Assembly (NCBI GenBank): GCA_025924495.1
Contig: JAICIG010000421.1
Span: 1-6,871 of the forward strand
DNA from: Pirellulales bacterium
GTDB taxonomy: Bacteria; Planctomycetota; Planctomycetia; Pirellulales; JAICIG01
Length of the DNA stretch: 6,871 nt
Reading direction: 5' to 3'
Shown: positions 1-6,663 of the stretch, piece by piece
Numbering within the stretch: the stretch's first letter is position 1
How the letters are laid out: each line of letters opens with the position of its first letter
Position numbers and translations under genes: made by a program
The notes under the pieces: model-generated
Database searches by the model: none
Seen by the model: the letters and a program-made list of their open reading frames with translations, nothing else
What the model was told of the DNA's origin: nothing

Positions 1-935
1 TACTCGCGCGTGGCGCGTTCGAGATCACCGCGTGCCTGCACCTCGGCCTGAGTGAGAAGGTCGGTCTGACGCCGCTGCTCCGCCGCCGCGGCTGCGCGGT
101 TCCCTTGATTGCGATCGGTGAGCGGAATCGTCAGGCGCACGCCGGCGATCGCCGTGTTGACGCCGTCAATCACGTCAGGCAGCCGCAACGCTTTTGCCAA
201 CGCCTGACGTCGCCCCGACGGCATATCTCGTAGCAGAAAACTGCGACCTTCCATTCGCCGGGTCAACGCATCCGGCAGGCCACGATACAGTAACCGTCCG
301 TCGTTTAGCAGCAACACGGCAGCGCACCGCTCAGCCTCATCCAGGTAAGCCGTGCTCCAAACGACGCCGATCCCTTGGCCTACCAGATCGTTGACCATTC
401 GCCACAACTCGCGGCGCGAAACCGGATCGACGCCGACGCTTGGTTCGTCCAACAATAACAACGTCGGCTTGCGCACCAGTGCACAGGCAAGCCCCAGCTT
501 TTGCTTCATGCCGCCCGAAAGCTTGCCGGCCAACCGCCGCGTGAAAGGCTGAAGCCCCGTGAATTCGAGCATTCGTTCGAATGCCTGCCGGCGCTCGGTC
601 CCTCGGATGCCCCGCAGATCGGCGTACAGGTTCAAATTCTCCTGCACGGTCAGATCCTCATAGAGACCGAACCGCTGAGGCATATAACTAACGACCTGAT
701 GCACGTCATCGGGTTGGGCGACGGGGTCGTAGCCGCACACGACCAGTTTGCCCGAAGAAGGCACGAGCAGCCCCGCCATCAACCGCATCAGCGTGGTCTT
801 GCCGGCGCCATCGGGACCGACGAGTCCCAGGATCTGGCCGGTCTCGATACGCGCACTGAGCCCGTCGATTGCCGGACGGTCGCTTCCGGCGAAGCGCTTG
901 GCGACAGCGTCGATCTCAACGAGCGATTCTGACAT
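1..935 (-). CDS. YbhF-like ABC transporter ATPase, first nucleotide-binding domain, running in frame into TolC-like sequence (partial)
   Basis: This is the ATP-hydrolysing subunit of a YbhF/YbhS/YbhR-type exporter, acting on the cytoplasmic face of the inner membrane. The frame gives 311 codons and leaves the window. Visible motifs are Walker A GPDGAGKTT (residues 40-48), Q-loop Q87 (YMPQ), signature LSGGMKQ (139-145), Walker B LLLLDEP (159-165, D163 and E164) and D-loop GVD (168-170). The H-loop position is Ala (STAYLDEAE, A196). Residues 1 to about 255 resemble E. coli YbhF closely as I remember it, including LYEDLTVQENLNLYADLR. YbhF itself has about 578 residues and two such domains. From about residue 263 the sequence stops looking like YbhF and looks like a CzcC/TolC outer-membrane factor (see separate entry). 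The ATG overlaps the adaptor stop by one base (TGATG), and AGGAAG lies about 8-9 bases upstream. The codon at the window edge begins TA, so it is Tyr or stop. Confidence 0.85.
   Translation of the reverse strand, partial: MSESLVEIDAVAKRFAGSDRPAIDGLSARIETGQILGLVGPDGAGKTTLMRLMAGLLVPSSGKLVVCGYDPVAQPDDVHQVVSYMPQRFGLYEDLTVQENLNLYADLRGIRGTERRQAFERMLEFTGLQPFTRRLAGKLSGGMKQKLGLACALVRKPTLLLLDEPSVGVDPVSRRELWRMVNDLVGQGIGVVWSTAYLDEAERCAAVLLLNDGRLLYRGLPDALTRRMEGRSFLLRDMPSGRRQALAKALRLPDVIDGVNTAIAGVRLTIPLTDRNQGNRAAAAAEQRRQTDLLTQAEVQARGDLERATRE
3..149 (-). other. TolC/CzcC-like outer-membrane efflux protein segment fused to the ATPase frame
   Basis: Residues about 263-311 of the ATPase frame read AGVRLTIPL then DRNQGN, followed by an Ala/Gln/Arg-rich amphipathic helix. 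From family knowledge, [SI]PL..(F)DRNQGN followed by alanine-rich helix is a hallmark of CzcC/CusC-like TolC-family proteins, just before their periplasmic helical hairpin. I know of no such motif in YbhF-type ATPases, whose inter-domain linker is acidic and short. The join cannot be placed exactly; it lies somewhere in residues 257-266 (about positions 138-167), where both families can show a short V-R-L-like strand. TolC, HlyD, ABC and permease genes commonly share one operon, so a deletion between neighbours could create this. It could equally be an assembly join near a contig end. The TolC identification rests on motif memory, not on a search. Confidence 0.6.
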
Positions 936-2008
936 CAACGTGCTTCCTTTTCCTGAGTCGCCCGAGGCTGCGCTCGGCGAGTTGTGGAAGCTGTTGGGGA
1001 CCGGTTTTCTTGATTGGAGCCTGCGGCTGCTTTCTGCAAGGTCACGGTAACGGGCATTCCTTGTCGCAAAACGCCTCGAGGGTCATCGACGATGATTCGC
1101 ACTCGGTACACCAGGTCGGTGCGTAACCGCGGGGTTTCTACCGACTTCGGCGTAAACTCCGCCGCGGGCGAGATGAAGCCCAACTTGCCCGGAAGACTCT
1201 GCCTGGGATTGCCGTCTGTGGTCACGGTCGCCACAGCGCCTGGACGGATTTGCGCCAAGTCGGGCTCATCGACATACGTGCGGACAAAGACCGGCTTGGG
1301 AATCGTCAGGACGAAGACCGTCGCGCCCGCAGCGACGTAATCTCCCGGTTCACGGACGCGTGTCTGCACGATGCCGCGGCTCGGAGCGCTGAGCTTGGCG
1401 TCGGAGACGCGGCGTTCTGCTTCCGCGAGGACCGCTTCGGCATTGTGGAGTTGAGCTTCGCCCGCGGCAACATCCTCTTGGCGCGGTCCGAGTTCGGCAA
1501 GCTTCAATGCGGCCTCGGCGCTATTCAGCTGCGCTTTGGCCTCATCGAGGGTCGTGCGGGCATTGTCATATTCCGCTTTTGTCGAAGAGCCGCGGTCATA
1601 GAGCTTGTCGATGCGTTCATATTGGACTTGCGCGTTTTGCATCGCAACTCGCCGTTCTTCCGCCAAGGCTCGAGCTTGGGCGATCTCTTCCGGGCGGCTG
1701 CCGTGCTGAAGTTTCTCCAAATCGGCGCGGCGCATTTCCAAGGCGGCGCGGGCCTGTCGCATTTCGTCCTCGTAGTAGCCCGCGTCCAATGAGGCCACGA
1801 CTTGTCCGGCTTCGACCGCGTCTCCTTCATCAACTTGCATGGTCTCGATTCGTCCATTTACCTTGAAAGCCAGGTTCACTTCGCGGACGTCAACATTGCC
1901 ATGCAACACGAGCACATCGGACGGCGGCTGGGGGCGATGCAGCCAGTACCAGCCGACGGCGCCGCCGACAGCGAGCAACAGCAGGGCGATAATCGCCAAG
2001 CGTTTCAT
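935..2008 (-). CDS. HlyD-family periplasmic adaptor (membrane fusion protein), YbhG-like
   Basis: This 357-residue protein would link the inner-membrane ABC exporter to an outer-membrane channel. An N-terminal membrane anchor spans residues about 4-23. The first lipoyl half follows at about 44-75 (VNLAFKVNGRIETMQVDEGD). A long alpha-helical hairpin covers about 77-205, with heptad-like Ala/Glu/Arg-rich helices. The second lipoyl half is at about 206-235 (SAPSRGIVQTRVREPGDYV). A beta-barrel region to about 326 contains FISPAAEFTPKSVETP and RTDLVYRVRI, both typical of YbhG and relatives. The tail (about 327-357) is basic, Ser/Thr-rich, probably disordered, and longer than in E. coli YbhG (about 332 residues). 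Its ATG overlaps the regulator stop by four bases (ATGA), and AGGAG sits 7 bases upstream, so translation is probably coupled. It also overlaps the downstream ATPase start by one base. Confidence 0.93.
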   Translation of the reverse strand: MKRLAIIALLLLAVGGAVGWYWLHRPQPPSDVLVLHGNVDVREVNLAFKVNGRIETMQVDEGDAVEAGQVVASLDAGYYEDEMRQARAALEMRRADLEKLQHGSRPEEIAQARALAEERRVAMQNAQVQYERIDKLYDRGSSTKAEYDNARTTLDEAKAQLNSAEAALKLAELGPRQEDVAAGEAQLHNAEAVLAEAERRVSDAKLSAPSRGIVQTRVREPGDYVAAGATVFVLTIPKPVFVRTYVDEPDLAQIRPGAVATVTTDGNPRQSLPGKLGFISPAAEFTPKSVETPRLRTDLVYRVRIIVDDPRGVLRQGMPVTVTLQKAAAGSNQENRSPTASTTRRAQPRATQEKEAR

Positions 2009-2736
2009 GCTCCCGCTCCTCGGCAGCCATCGGACTTTTCTTGGTCAGCCGACGGCGCTGTGAGCGAAGAATCGAGCGCTCGACAAGCGCATTCGGCGGC
2101 GATCGCAGCGATTTCCTCGATTCTTTGCGGAGCGTACTCTTGCCAACGCAGTCGGCGCAAGATCGTCGCGCGCCCCGTCTCGAAGGCCAGCACCTGTCCC
2201 AGCACCACGTGCGTCCTGATTATGGTGGCCGGGTTGTCGGCATCGCAGCCTGTGAGTCTGCCGACCAGCAGACTGAGCGCCTCGTGCACCGGGCGGATCA
2301 CGCCTTCATAGATCGCCTCGAATGCTTCCGTCGGTTGGAGTTGTTCCCTAAGCACGAAGCTGGCTATCTGTGTTCCCTCGAGCGTCGACAACAACAATTG
2401 TGCGAAGCTTGCCAAAGTATGCCGCAACAGCGCTCGATGCGTGGCGGGATCGGGCGCGGCGTCCTCCACGCGCTTACGGGTTTCGGCGACCAGCTCGCGC
2501 ATTGGCGCTGCGTAACAATCGACGATGTGCCGCGCCACGGCGAGGTAATAGCCTTCTTTGCCGCCAAAGTAATAAGGGATCGCGGCGACGTTCACGCCGG
2601 CGGCCTGCGCCAGTTGCCGAGTACTGACGCCGTGAATTCCATGTTCACCGAACACGCGCAACCCACTCTCGAGCAAACGGGTTGACGTTGCGTCGCGCGT
2701 CCGCAGCGAAGCAGAGATAGAGTGAGCTGTTGCCAT
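2005..2736 (-). CDS. TetR-family transcriptional regulator, CecR/YbiH-like
   Basis: A 243-residue one-component repressor, first gene of the efflux operon and its probable regulator. The N-terminal TetR DNA-binding domain spans about residues 14-62. Its helix-turn-helix reads GVSTRQLAQAAGVNVAAIPYY (36-56), with the usual YYFGGKEGYYLAV continuation. The ligand-binding part resembles E. coli CecR: FVLREQLQPTEAFE (127-140), VIRPVHEAL (146-154), LTGCDAD (161-167) and THVVLGQVLAFETGRATIL (175-193). The matching neighbours (YbhG- and YbhF-like) strengthen the call. I chose the ATG at 2736. A TTG at 2763 also lies in frame, but using it would add nine residues encoded inside the operator palindromes. 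Neither start has a clear Shine-Dalgarno sequence. The stop overlaps the adaptor start by four bases. The C-terminal extension after about residue 222 is Ser/Asp-rich and probably flexible. The inducing ligand cannot be read from the sequence. Confidence 0.92.
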   Translation of the reverse strand: MATAHSISASLRTRDATSTRLLESGLRVFGEHGIHGVSTRQLAQAAGVNVAAIPYYFGGKEGYYLAVARHIVDCYAAPMRELVAETRKRVEDAAPDPATHRALLRHTLASFAQLLLSTLEGTQIASFVLREQLQPTEAFEAIYEGVIRPVHEALSLLVGRLTGCDADNPATIIRTHVVLGQVLAFETGRATILRRLRWQEYAPQRIEEIAAIAAECACRALDSSLTAPSADQEKSDGCRGAGA

Positions 2737-2742
2737 AGGTAT

Positions 2743-2776
2743 TTGATTGATCGACTGAATCAATCAATCGATTGAT
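2743..2776. promoter_or_regulatory. Overlapping inverted repeats, probable operator of the TetR-family regulator
   Basis: Two perfect inverted repeats overlap just upstream of the regulator ATG. The first has 9-base arms TTGATTGAT (2743-2751) and ATCAATCAA (2759-2767) around a 7-base spacer. The second is the uninterrupted 14-base palindrome ATCAATCGATTGAT (2763-2776). Together they provide four ATTGAT/ATCAAT half-sites in 34 bases. TetR-family proteins usually bind such palindromes near their own promoter, so autorepression of the whole operon is a reasonable inference. Arrangement and position are directly visible; binding is not. The -35/-10 elements for this operon could not be assigned with confidence. 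Confidence 0.65.
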
Positions 2777-3032
2777 CGTATTTGACCCTGCGGAGTGCAA
2801 TCATTGCGCCGTTTGTAACCGCTGTGTGAGGATACGTCAGACGTTGCGCTCGAATGTAGGTGCGGCCGTCAATCTCGCGGCGTCAGCAGCAGCGTTTACG
2901 CAGCTGAGCGCATAGACAACGAGACCGGCAGCGTTCAGCCAATTTGCCCGGGCAGCAAACGAGATAAAGATTGCGGATGGCGCAAGGTGTCCGACGCCCA
3001 GGCGAGGCGGGCCGCTCGGCATAGTCGAACGG
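2777..3032. other. Intergenic stretch with no supported gene
   Basis: With the operator, this makes up the roughly 296 bases between the regulator and the next minus-strand gene. It should hold the promoter of the efflux operon. On the minus strand TTGCAC is the best -35-like hexamer, at about 2792-2797, but no good -10 lies at the right distance. A short perfect inverted repeat GCAAT-C-ATTGC lies at 2797-2807. A 61-codon minus-strand open frame (2837-3022) lacks a ribosome binding site and any recognisable family. Confidence 0.5.
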
Positions 3033-3563
3033 CTAAAATCGGAGCGGCAACATCACCCAAAGGAACAAGCCCCAACCGATGCCCGCAACCAGCCCGGCGA
3101 GAATGGAGCACCGTTGCCAGGCGTCTTGGCGAGCGGGGTGGTTGACAATCATGCGCAGGGCGAGCGCTACGGCTACGATAGCAACCAGGGGCGCGCCCAG
3201 GAACGCTGTCGCACCAGAGAGGAATTTGCCCGCCTGGCCAAGGCGAGCCCCGCCATCGAGCAAGACGCCGCACCACGCGACTTCGACCAGGCTAATCGCC
3301 AGCCAGAGCAGGTCGCTCGACGACCAACGCGACCACGGCCGCATAAGCGCGCGAGCGGAGCAGACCCAAGAGATCCCTGCGGGGGCAAGCAGCACAATCA
3401 CCATGACTCCGACTTCCGCATCGACGCGCCAATCGAGCGACACCGTCGAAAGCGCTTGCTTGATCAATAAACTGCTGATGGCGGCGCCGATCGCCAAGGT
3501 CAGGGCGAGACTCGCTAAGCCGCGAGTCCAGGACTTGGGACCAGGTTGCTGTAGACGATCCAT
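3033..3563 (-). CDS. Unrecognised multi-pass membrane protein
   Basis: A 176-residue hydrophobic protein that I cannot assign to a family. About five membrane-spanning segments are visible, at residues about 16-37, 48-71, 84-103, 117-139 and 152-172. The loops are short and the N-terminus is hydrophilic. Charged residues between segments are mostly Arg (for example RALMRPWSRW after segment 2 and NHPARQDAWQR after segment 4), giving a plausible positive-inside pattern. Consistent hydrophobicity makes this strand far more believable than the Arg-rich frames opposite it. The ATG at 3563 has only a purine-rich stretch upstream (GGCGGAACGGG), not a clear Shine-Dalgarno sequence, so the start is uncertain. 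Its transcript would head toward the efflux operon, about 296 bases away, so co-transcription is possible but unsupported. A near-perfect 8-base stem (3011-3033) begins at its stop codon but lacks a T tract. Confidence 0.6.
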   Translation of the reverse strand: MDRLQQPGPKSWTRGLASLALTLAIGAAISSLLIKQALSTVSLDWRVDAEVGVMVIVLLAPAGISWVCSARALMRPWSRWSSSDLLWLAISLVEVAWCGVLLDGGARLGQAGKFLSGATAFLGAPLVAIVAVALALRMIVNHPARQDAWQRCSILAGLVAGIGWGLFLWVMLPLRF

Positions 3564-3672
3564 TAATGACCGGCGGCCCGTTCCGCCCAGCCGGGTTGGG
3601 CGTTTGTCACTTGAAGGCCGTTCGGAGATTGGCCAGACCAGATGTCCAGGGCAGGCCGAGCAGACGAAGCTT

Positions 3673-3701
3673 TTGGCTCTGCGACAGCTTTTAGTTATAG
3701 T
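3673..3701 (+). promoter_or_regulatory. Candidate sigma70-type promoter for the PSCyt/DUF1501 genes
   Basis: TTGGCT (3673-3678) and TATAGT (3696-3701) are separated by 17 bases. They match the bacterial housekeeping consensus at 4 of 6 and 5 of 6 positions. Transcription would begin near 3708 and leave a leader of about 110 bases before the ATG at 3817. It is the best match I saw in the spacer 3564-3816, but planctomycete promoters are poorly conserved, so this is only a candidate. Confidence 0.35.
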
Positions 3702-3816
3702 AAGAGGAATCCCGCCTGGCGACGCTGCCGCATGCCTTATTTCGCTCTAACGACGGACTTTGATCGGCCTCGGTGGTCGACGGTGCAAACGAGCGTCTCG
3801 GAGAGACGGAACGGAC

Positions 3817-6648
3817 ATGACCCGAATTAATCCGCGACGAGCTACCTGGCCGCTTTTCGCATGGGCGGCAATCTTGGCCGGTCCACTTGTGGCTGGCGAA
3901 CCGTCCGCGGCCGATTTGGATTTCTTTGAAAAGCGGGTTCGGCCCATCCTTGTCGAACACTGCTATGCTTGCCACGGCGGCGGAGAGAAGCAAACGAAGG
4001 GCGGGCTGCGTCTTGACTTGCGCGATGGCTGGGCGACGGGAGGCGATTCGGGACCGGCCATCGTACCGGGCGAGGCCGACGAAAGCCTGTTGATTCTCGC
4101 CGTCCGATATTCAGACCCCGGCATCCAGATGCCCCCTCAGGGCAAGCTGCCCGACGCCGCAATCAAGGATCTTGAGCAATGGGTGCAGCAAGGAGCCGCG
4201 GATCCGCGCCTCGAGAAACTCGCCAGCACGGTGCAGTCGGGGCCTGTCCGTGCCGAGGATCATTGGTCGTATCAGCCTATTCGTGTTCACTCTCCGCCGG
4301 CAGTTTCCGACGTCGCCTGGCCGCTCGTTGAAATCGATCGGTTCATCCTCTCGCGGCTGGAGGCCAATCAACTCCAACCGAACGGCGAAGCCGAACGAGC
4401 CGCACTGATCCGGCGACTCTATTTTGATTTAGTCGGCTTGCCGCCGCGGCCGGAAGAGATTGAGGCATTCGTATCTGACGCGTCGACCGATGCCTACGAA
4501 CATCTGGTCGACCGGCTGTTGGCCTCGCCGCAGTTCGGCGAGCGTTGGGGACGACACTGGCTGGACGTCGCGCGCTTTGCGGAATCGTTGACGTTGCGAG
4601 GATTCCTTTTCAAAGAGGCTTGGCGTTACCGGGATTACGTGATCGAAGCATTCAATGAGGACCGGCCGTTCGATCGTTTCTTGCGCGAACAAGTGGCGGG
4701 CGACCTGTTGCCGGCCGCCTCGCCCGACGAGCGGCGCCGGAACATGATTGCCACGACCTTCCTCACGCTCGGGAATACCAATCTTGAAGAGCAGGACAAA
4801 GCTCAACTGCGCATGGACGTCGTCGACGAACAACTCGACACGATCGGCAAGGCAATCTTGGCCCAGACGATCAGTTGCGCACGCTGTCACGATCACAAGT
4901 TCGATCCCATTCCCACGCGCGACTACTACGCGCTGGCGGGCATTTTGCGGAATACCCGTACGCTGGAACATGCGAACGTGTCGAATTGGATCGAAGCCGC
5001 GCTGCCGTTGCGTCCGGAAGAGGAACGCAGCGTGCGGCAGCATGCCGAGGCCATCGCCGCCGTCGAAGCGAGAATTAAAAGCCTGGGCGACGTGCCGAAA
5101 GGAGTAGTCGCAGCAAGTTCCTTGTCAGGAGTCGTCGTCGATGACTCGCAGGCCAAAGCAGTCGGCGAATGGCAGCGTTCGCAATTCACTGCCTCTTATA
5201 TCGGCGACGGCTATCTCCACGACCTGAACAGCGACAAGGGCAAGAAGACGCTGACGTTTTTGCCCCAACTGCCGCGCGCCGGCGCCTATGAGGTGCGGCT
5301 GGCTTATACGCCCGGATCGAACCGTGCCAGCAACGTGCCGGTGACTGTGTTCAGCGCCGACGGCGAAAAAACATTGCACGTCAACGAGCGCGAGACGCCG
5401 CCGATTGGCGGCATGTTCGCTTCGCTCGGCGAATACCGCTTTGAACTGAATGGGCAGGGGTTTGTCATCGTCGCCAACGACAATACCGATGGTCATGTGA
5501 TTGCCGACGCCGTACAGTTCATTGCCAGCGATAATGCCGACGCGTCGGGCAAGGCGGTCGACTCGATATCTGCCGTCACAGGCGATGATCGGCAAAAGGC
5601 CAAAGCCGAGTTAAAAGAACTCGAGCAGGCGCTCAAGCGTCTGAAGGCAAATTCGCCCGAGCCGAAAGCGATGACGGTCGTCGAAGAGAAAGAGATCGGC
5701 GACACTCGCGTGCATATCCGCGGCAACGTTCACAACTTGGGAGCGGAAGTTCCACGCGGATTTCTCCGCGCGGCGGGCGCTGGCGAATCGCCATCGTTTT
5801 CTGCAGCGCAAAGCGGTCGCCGAGAATTGGCGGATTGGCTCGTCCGCCGCGACCAGCCGTTGACCTCGCGCGTGATCGTCAATCGCGTCTGGTATTGGCT
5901 GTTTGGCGCCGGGCTGGTGCGAACGACCGACAATTTTGGCTCGGCCGGCGAGACGCCGTCGCATCCCGAGTTGTTGGATTTCCTGGCGACCCGTTTTATC
6001 GACGACGGCTATTCAATCAAATCGCTTGTTCGGCAAATCGTCTTGTCGCGCACCTACCGCCAATCTTCCGCGCTCAATCAGCAGTCCTTTGCCGCCGATC
6101 CGGAAAACCGTTGGCTCGGCAGAGCCCCTCGACGGCGCCTCGACGTCGAGTGCTTGCGCGATGCGATGCTCGCGATCGCCGGAGAATTGGATCTGCAACT
6201 TGGCGGCCGAGCAATCAAGCCCGGCGTCAGCGCCGACTTCGGTTACCGCCATGACGACCATCGCCGCAGTATTTACACGCCCGTGTTCCGCAATTCGCTG
6301 GCCGAAGTCTTCAAAGCCTTCGATTTTGCCGATACGAGCGTTGTCACGGGGGCGCGTAATCGCAGCACCACGCCTCAACAGGCGTTGTTCTTTATGAACG
6401 ATCCGTTTGCGGTTGACTGCGCACGGCAGGCGGCGGAGAGGCTTTTGGCGCTCCGCGAACTGAATGACGAGGCAAAAATCGACTTTGCCTTCCGCCTGGG
6501 GCTCGGCCGCGCTGCCACAGCCGCCGAGCGCGACGGTTCGTTCAGGTTCCTGGCGTCAGAGATCAGCGGCGGGGCTCAAAGCCGCGAGGCCTGGATGCGT
6601 CTCTGGCAAACGATATTTGGTTCGCTTGATTTTCGATATCTCGACTGA
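3817..6648 (+). CDS. Secreted PSCyt1-DUF1549-golvesin-like-DUF1553 multidomain protein (planctomycete cytochrome-like)
   Basis: A 943-residue exported protein. A signal peptide covers about residues 1-26 (Arg-rich start, hydrophobic core, VAG before EPSAAD). PSCyt1 (about 34-130) is a cytochrome c-like domain with CYACH (C49, C52, H53) and a candidate axial Met in IQMPP (M105). PSCyt2/DUF1549 spans about 168-395 and has the conserved CARCHDHKFDP motif (C354, C357, H358). Helical segments at 400-426 and 590-612 flank a beta-rich golvesin C-terminal-like domain (about 433-571: WQRSQFTASYIGDGYLHD, then HVIADAVQFIA). The family motif HIRGNVHNLGAEVPRGFL (633-650) precedes PSD1/DUF1553 (about 667-943), which has SRVIVNRVWYWLFGAGLV and ends in DFRYLD. 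I chose the ATG at 3817 over an in-frame TTG at 3760 because GGAGAGACGGA lies just upstream and the signal peptide starts properly. Heme attachment is inferred from motifs. The substrate is unknown; a role in polysaccharide breakdown is often guessed for this family. Confidence 0.95.
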   Translation: MTRINPRRATWPLFAWAAILAGPLVAGEPSAADLDFFEKRVRPILVEHCYACHGGGEKQTKGGLRLDLRDGWATGGDSGPAIVPGEADESLLILAVRYSDPGIQMPPQGKLPDAAIKDLEQWVQQGAADPRLEKLASTVQSGPVRAEDHWSYQPIRVHSPPAVSDVAWPLVEIDRFILSRLEANQLQPNGEAERAALIRRLYFDLVGLPPRPEEIEAFVSDASTDAYEHLVDRLLASPQFGERWGRHWLDVARFAESLTLRGFLFKEAWRYRDYVIEAFNEDRPFDRFLREQVAGDLLPAASPDERRRNMIATTFLTLGNTNLEEQDKAQLRMDVVDEQLDTIGKAILAQTISCARCHDHKFDPIPTRDYYALAGILRNTRTLEHANVSNWIEAALPLRPEEERSVRQHAEAIAAVEARIKSLGDVPKGVVAASSLSGVVVDDSQAKAVGEWQRSQFTASYIGDGYLHDLNSDKGKKTLTFLPQLPRAGAYEVRLAYTPGSNRASNVPVTVFSADGEKTLHVNERETPPIGGMFASLGEYRFELNGQGFVIVANDNTDGHVIADAVQFIASDNADASGKAVDSISAVTGDDRQKAKAELKELEQALKRLKANSPEPKAMTVVEEKEIGDTRVHIRGNVHNLGAEVPRGFLRAAGAGESPSFSAAQSGRRELADWLVRRDQPLTSRVIVNRVWYWLFGAGLVRTTDNFGSAGETPSHPELLDFLATRFIDDGYSIKSLVRQIVLSRTYRQSSALNQQSFAADPENRWLGRAPRRRLDVECLRDAMLAIAGELDLQLGGRAIKPGVSADFGYRHDDHRRSIYTPVFRNSLAEVFKAFDFADTSVVTGARNRSTTPQQALFFMNDPFAVDCARQAAERLLALRELNDEAKIDFAFRLGLGRAATAAERDGSFRFLASEISGGAQSREAWMRLWQTIFGSLDFRYLD

Positions 6649-6663
6649 AGAGAAAGGCGTCGC

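Noticed and set aside
2041..2685. A 214-codon plus-strand open frame opposite the TetR-family gene
   Set aside because: It lies entirely opposite a gene with clear TetR and CecR-like motifs. Its own translation has no recognisable domain, as expected from GC-rich antisense frames.
2763..2763. TTG at 2763 as the start of the TetR-family regulator
   Set aside because: It would place coding sequence inside the operator palindromes. The ATG at 2736 still leaves a complete DNA-binding domain.
2837..3022. A 61-codon minus-strand open frame between the membrane protein and the regulator
   Set aside because: It has no ribosome binding site and no recognisable family, though it has a mildly hydrophobic stretch. 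It is too weak to call a gene.
3011..3033. A hairpin with 8-base arms (one G-T pair) at the stop of the membrane-protein gene
   Set aside because: No T tract follows on the minus strand, so it does not qualify as an intrinsic terminator. Short stems of this kind are common in GC-rich DNA.
3079..3750. A 223-codon plus-strand open frame opposite the membrane protein
   Set aside because: Its product is Arg/Pro/Ala-rich with no domain pattern, whereas the minus strand gives coherent membrane segments.
4429..5043. A 204-codon minus-strand open frame inside the PSCyt gene
   Set aside because: It is antisense to the strongly conserved DUF1549 region and has no recognisable product.
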